DNA from: Sphingomonas sp. Root241
GTDB lineage: Bacteria > Pseudomonadota > Alphaproteobacteria > Sphingomonadales > Sphingomonadaceae
Length of the DNA: 64,000 bases
NCBI RefSeq assembly: GCF_001428865.1
Contig: NZ_LMIV01000001.1
Location: 1,673,997-1,737,996 of the forward strand
Direction of reading: 5' to 3'
The translations under genes were made by a program, and so were the position numbers. Under the pieces are notes generated by a model. That model was given only the letters and a program-made list of their open reading frames with translations, searched no databases and had not been told where the DNA came from. Below are positions 60,361 through 64,000 of the stretch, in pieces; within the stretch, counting starts at the first letter, position 1, and each line of letters opens with the position of its first letter.

Positions 60361-63009
60361 ATGCGCGCATTGGGACCAATCTGGCTCGCCGGCACATGCC
60401 TCGTCGCACTGGCAGCGCCCGCATTCGCGCAGGAGGCGCCCCCCGCGGACACGGCGAACGAGACCCTTACGCCGGAGCAGGAGATCGTCGTCACCGGCGT
60501 CCGCCAGAGCCTGGACAAGGCCCGGACGATCAAGCGCGACTCCACCCAGTTCGTCGACGCCATCGTAGCGTCGGACATCGGCAGCCTGCCGGATACCAAT
60601 GTCGCGGAATCGCTGGCCCGCGTATCCGGCGTGCAGCTCGATCGCGGCATCGGCGAAGGCACGAGCATCGCCATTCGCGGCCTGCGCCAGAACGTCACCC
60701 TCTACAACGGCCGCGAACTGTTCGACCCGACGGGCCGCGGCGGATCGGGCATCGACGAGCTGGGCGGCTCCACCTACGGCCTGCTCGCGCTGATCCCGTC
60801 GGAACTCGTCGCCAGCCTGCAGGTGACCAAGCTCGCCGGATCCGACCAGATCGCGGGGGCGCTGGGCGGGATCGTCGACATCAACACCCGCAAGCCGCTC
60901 GACAACAAGGGGTTCCACGTCACCGCGAGCGGGGGCGTCATCTACGACAGCATGTCCGGACGAAGCGGCTACGAGGCGTTCGGGCTGGTTTCAAACACGA
61001 TGGCGAGCGACACGTTGGGGTACCTGTTCAGCGTGTCGATGAGCGAACGGCACATCGCCGAGCAGGGGCTCAGCACCTTTTCCGGCTACACCGCCTTCAC
61101 CAATGGCGGCGTCCGGCGCACCGGCGATGCCGATATGCGCGCGCAGCAGATCCGCGACGACCGCAAGAAGCTGGGCGCGACCGGGGTGCTGCAATGGCGC
61201 CCCGGCAACGGCCTCGAAGTGACCGCCGACGCATTCTACAGCCGCCTGACGTCGGATCGCGACCGCTACTGGATCGCCTTCGTGCCGACGGCGGGTCTCT
61301 CCAATCCGGTCTTCTCGCCGAACAACGTCCTGCTCGCCGGCACCTCGACCACCACGCCCAATACCAACATGTCGTTCTACGACATCGAGAACGAAGTCTG
61401 GTCGACGGCGATCACGGCGCGATACCAGGTGTCCGACGCACTCACGCTGTCGGGCCAGGTGGCGATCGGCGACTCGGTCGCGAATTCCACGCGCAACTAT
61501 GTGCGCCTGACGCTCCCCGCCTCCGCCGCCAGGCCGATCCGGTTCGATTTTCGCGAGGGCGATTTCGGATCCTTCGACTTCTCGAACTTCAATCTCAGCG
61601 ATCCCGCCGGCATGACGTTCGGGCTCTATTATGACGACGGACGAAGGGCGGCCACGAAGAACACCCAGGCCCGTGGCGACGTGGAATATGCCTTCAATTC
61701 GTCCTTCCTCTCTTCGCTCGAGATCGGCGGCCGGTACGAGCGGCTCGAATCCACCGTGCGCCCGCACAACGCGTTGCTGCGGCCGAACCTGCCGGCATCC
61801 GTGTTGACGGGATATCTCAGGCTGTTCTCGAACTCGGATTTCCTGCCCGGACAGTTCGCCGGCGTACCGCGCTCCTATCTCGGCGCCATCGAATCGGCAG
61901 TCGGCTCCTGCCACGCCTTCACGGCTTTCCCGACGGTCTCGCAGGATCCCGCCTGCCTCAACCCCTCGCAATCGGTCAGCAGCCTCGGCTCCACCTACGA
62001 CATCAACGAGACCTTCTGGAACGGCTATGCCAAGCTGAACTTCAAGTCCGACCTCGGCTTCGCGCAGTTGGAGGGCAATGCCGGCGTGCGCTATATCGGC
62101 CGGAAGCTGGAATCGATCGGCAACATTCTGGCCGGCACGACCGTCACGCCGACGACCTTCCGCCGCGACGACACCGACTTCCTTCCTTCGGCCGTCGCCA
62201 AGCTCAGCTTCAGCGACGATCTGGTGGTCCGCCTGGGCTATGCGAAGGTGCTCTCCTTCCCCAGCACCGCCTCGCTCAACAACGGCATCGCGCTCAACAA
62301 CGATCCGGTTTTCGCGAACGGCGTGCAGATCCAGGCCGGTACGGGCAGTGGCGGGTCGCCGGATCTCGATGCCTTCTCCGCGACGCAATATGACGCGTCG
62401 ATCGAATATTATTTCGGCAAGGAGAATCTGATCTCGATCGGCGCCTTCTACAAGGACGTGGGCAGCTTCATCGTCTCGGCTTTGTCGCCCGAACGATACA
62501 ACAATATCGATTATGTGATCGGCCGCGCGACCAACGGCCAGAACGGCACCGTCAAGGGATTCGAAGTGCTGTACCAGCAGCCCTTCACCTTCCTGCCCGC
62601 GCCGTTCGATGGCTTCGGAGCGCTGGTGACCTATTCCTACATCGCCTCCCAGACGCCGCTGAAGGACCCCAACGGGCACAGCTTCACCTTCCCCGGCTTG
62701 TCCAAGAACAACGTCAATGTCGTCGCTTATTACGACAAGGGCCCGCTCAACCTGCGCGTGGCGTATAATTGGCGCGACGCCTATTTCGTCTCGCTCAACG
62801 GATCGAGCGGCAACGGCGTGTACAACGACAGTTACCAGGATCTCGCCGTGACCTTCAAATATGGAGTCACCAAGAACCTGGAATTCCGCCTCGAAGGGAT
62901 CAACCTGTTGGACAGCCAGCAGCGCTCCTATGACGGGTTCAGCGAGGCGCTCGTGACCAATGTACAATTCGGCCGCGTCTTCAAGCTCGGCGCATCCCTG
63001 AATTTCTGA
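60361..63009 (+). CDS. TonB-dependent receptor (Xanthomonas/Caulobacter type) next to the tannase gene
   Basis: An 882-residue receptor: signal peptide (about 1-24, AFAQ), QEIVVTGVRQSLDKARTIKR in the TonB-box region, and a plug with SDIGSLPDTNVAESLARVSG, IAIRGLRQNVTLYNGREL and QIAGALGGIVDINTRKPL. The barrel ends FGRVFKLGASLNF. AGGGAGAGGGG lies before the ATG at 60361; the frame is open further upstream but that part is unlike protein. This receptor class imports glycans and plant-derived compounds. The shared upstream element ties it to the tannase gene, and a GH2 enzyme follows downstream. Confidence 0.92.
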   Translation: MRALGPIWLAGTCLVALAAPAFAQEAPPADTANETLTPEQEIVVTGVRQSLDKARTIKRDSTQFVDAIVASDIGSLPDTNVAESLARVSGVQLDRGIGEGTSIAIRGLRQNVTLYNGRELFDPTGRGGSGIDELGGSTYGLLALIPSELVASLQVTKLAGSDQIAGALGGIVDINTRKPLDNKGFHVTASGGVIYDSMSGRSGYEAFGLVSNTMASDTLGYLFSVSMSERHIAEQGLSTFSGYTAFTNGGVRRTGDADMRAQQIRDDRKKLGATGVLQWRPGNGLEVTADAFYSRLTSDRDRYWIAFVPTAGLSNPVFSPNNVLLAGTSTTTPNTNMSFYDIENEVWSTAITARYQVSDALTLSGQVAIGDSVANSTRNYVRLTLPASAARPIRFDFREGDFGSFDFSNFNLSDPAGMTFGLYYDDGRRAATKNTQARGDVEYAFNSSFLSSLEIGGRYERLESTVRPHNALLRPNLPASVLTGYLRLFSNSDFLPGQFAGVPRSYLGAIESAVGSCHAFTAFPTVSQDPACLNPSQSVSSLGSTYDINETFWNGYAKLNFKSDLGFAQLEGNAGVRYIGRKLESIGNILAGTTVTPTTFRRDDTDFLPSAVAKLSFSDDLVVRLGYAKVLSFPSTASLNNGIALNNDPVFANGVQIQAGTGSGGSPDLDAFSATQYDASIEYYFGKENLISIGAFYKDVGSFIVSALSPERYNNIDYVIGRATNGQNGTVKGFEVLYQQPFTFLPAPFDGFGALVTYSYIASQTPLKDPNGHSFTFPGLSKNNVNVVAYYDKGPLNLRVAYNWRDAYFVSLNGSSGNGVYNDSYQDLAVTFKYGVTKNLEFRLEGINLLDSQQRSYDGFSEALVTNVQFGRVFKLGASLNF

Positions 63010-63052
63010 TGTCCCTACGATCGCGACCTGGGCTGAGGACTCATTCTCTCCC

Positions 63053-63137
63053 CCGTCACCCCGGCCTTGAGCCGGGGTCCCGCTGTCTTTCGGGCGAGCA
63101 GAAGAAGCGGGATCCCGGCTCAAGGCCGGGATGACGG
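63053..63137. repeat. Long inverted repeat, sphingomonad intergenic (REP-like) element
   Basis: Arms of 32 bp (63053-63084 and 63106-63137) match at 30 of 32 positions around a 21-base loop; core CCGGCCTTGAGCCGGG. Elements with this GTCATCCCGGC...GCCGGGATCCCGCT wording are recalled as scattered between genes of sphingomonads and Caulobacter. It may also end transcription after the receptor. Confidence 0.8.
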
Positions 63138-63261
63138 CAAGGGGTTTCGCGGTGGACGACATGCAGCCGTTATGAATCGACAGCCTGTATAGGTTCTCAA
63201 TCAGGATCCCTAGGGTTGCGCGTGGGACAGGATCCGGCAGCCGGAGCGCAAGGAGAGGCGA

Positions 63262-64000
63262 ATGCGATCGACTGATTTCCCGATCCCGCGGATTTCCCGG
63301 CGCGGCCTGCTCCTGCTTGCCGCGGCCCCCGCCGTCCTGTCCGCAGCCACCGCGGCCGCATCGGAGCCTCGCCCTTCCCCGCTACCGCCGCGGGACCGGA
63401 CGACGCGCCATTCGTTGGACGGCGTCTGGAAATTCCGCATCGATCCCTATTCGGACGGCGAGGACCACGCCTGGTTCGCGCCCTCGCTCGATGCGTCCGC
63501 CTGGGAAGACATGACCGTGCCCGGCGTCTGGGACGTGATCAACGAGCATTCGGAATATGCCGGCGCCGCCTGGTACCGCACCGGATTCGCGACCGATCCC
63601 GGTTGGTCCGGCAAGCTGGTCCGGCTGGTGTTCGAGGCGGCCTATAACGACGCGACGGTCTGGCTGAACGGCCATCTGCTGGGCACGAACGACAATGGCT
63701 TCCTGCCCTTCCATTTCGACCTGCGGAACCTGGCGCCGCCCGGCAAGCGCAACCAGCTGACCGTCCGCGTCGACAATCGCCGCAGGCTCGGCGCGGTATG
63801 GAATTGGGGCGGCATCCGCCGGCCGGTATGGCTGGAGATCACGGACCCGACCCGGCTCGAGCGCGTGAAGATCACGGCCGAACCCGATCTCCAAACCGGA
63901 CGCGCCAGGGTCATCGTGCGGGCGCAGGCGGCCAGCCATGGCAGCTCCGCGGCAGACATCAGTGCACAGGTGACGCTTCGCCGGGACGGTGTCGTTATAT
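63262..64000 (+). CDS. Glycoside hydrolase family 2 enzyme (3' end cut off by window edge)
   Basis: AAGGAG at 63250 precedes the ATG at 63262, and the frame stays open to the window end (246 codons seen). The N-terminus has a Tat-like signal (RISRRGLLLLAAAPAVLSAA), and the rest is the sugar-binding jelly-roll domain of GH2 (LDGVWKFRIDPYSDGEDHAW, WDVINEHSEYAGAAWYR, FEAAYNDATVWLNGHLLGTN, LTVRVDNRR) running into the Ig-like domain. GH2 includes beta-galactosidases, beta-glucuronidases and beta-mannosidases; the catalytic barrel lies outside, so the type is open. It follows the receptor and probably belongs to the same polymer-use locus. Confidence 0.88.
   Translation, partial: MRSTDFPIPRISRRGLLLLAAAPAVLSAATAAASEPRPSPLPPRDRTTRHSLDGVWKFRIDPYSDGEDHAWFAPSLDASAWEDMTVPGVWDVINEHSEYAGAAWYRTGFATDPGWSGKLVRLVFEAAYNDATVWLNGHLLGTNDNGFLPFHFDLRNLAPPGKRNQLTVRVDNRRRLGAVWNWGGIRRPVWLEITDPTRLERVKITAEPDLQTGRARVIVRAQAASHGSSAADISAQVTLRRDGVVI

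Noticed and set aside
60991..63162. 723-codon minus-strand frame opposite the last receptor
   Set aside because: Antisense shadow; it even runs through the inverted repeat at 63053-63137.

Overview
The window looks like chromosomal DNA of a sphingomonad (Sphingomonas or a close relative, Alphaproteobacteria). The DNA is GC-rich throughout, with long false reading frames opposite most genes. It carries five TonB-dependent receptors, a tryptophan-halogenase-like gene beside one of them, PAS-kinase/FixJ and propeller-kinase/NarL regulators, an ECF sigma-FecR-receptor cassette, two possible EcfG-type stress promoters and a dispersed inverted repeat of the kind common in this group. This assignment rests on gene content recalled from the group, not on a marker gene. 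No rRNA, tRNA, CRISPR array, plasmid or phage module was seen.

Left part (1-26 kb): stress, redox and signalling genes. A cut-off esterase, a DUF2231 membrane protein and a VioB-type ferritin-like protein come first. An eight-gene minus-strand unit (10915 down to 5449) follows, with three paralogous NmrA-like NAD(P)-binding proteins, a membrane protein, an AhpD-like protein, a soluble histidine kinase, a beta-class GST and an exported hydrolase. Next are a PAS kinase, a lone receiver and a FixJ-type regulator, then a propeller histidine kinase with its NarL-type regulator, an SDR, a CHASE4-GGDEF-EAL protein, a beta-lactamase-fold hydrolase and a second-type mreB. This part holds several broken genes: a remnant of an alpha/beta-hydrolase (1565), an SDR start fused to an epoxide-hydrolase-like gene (2601-3671), a peroxidase-like hydrolase with a one-base frameshift (11269), a gene with an internal deletion (20283), a possible frameshifted tail (24947) and an IS3-type remnant (about 26346).

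Middle part (26.7-38 kb): two related, non-classical TonB-dependent receptors flank a secreted protein of unknown family, in a stretch whose intergenic DNA is AT-rich. Then come a GH43 enzyme, an L,D-transpeptidase next to a small coiled-coil lipoprotein, and a secreted protein of unknown function.

Right part (37-64 kb): carbohydrate and plant-polymer use plus efflux. An MFS sugar permease, a GH30 lipoprotein, a cupin-8 protein, a flavin-dependent halogenase homologue, a large receptor and a LacI regulator with a perfect 20-bp operator-like palindrome form one locus. An RND tripartite efflux operon and a MipA-type outer membrane protein follow. Finally an ECF sigma-FecR-STN receptor cassette lies opposite a tannase/feruloyl-esterase gene, followed by another receptor and the start of a GH2 enzyme. 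The tannase gene and this last receptor share a 25-bp upstream element (23/25 identical), which suggests joint control. Together GH43, GH30, GH2, the tannase/feruloyl esterase and the receptors suggest uptake and breakdown of decorated plant polysaccharides; this is inference from families.
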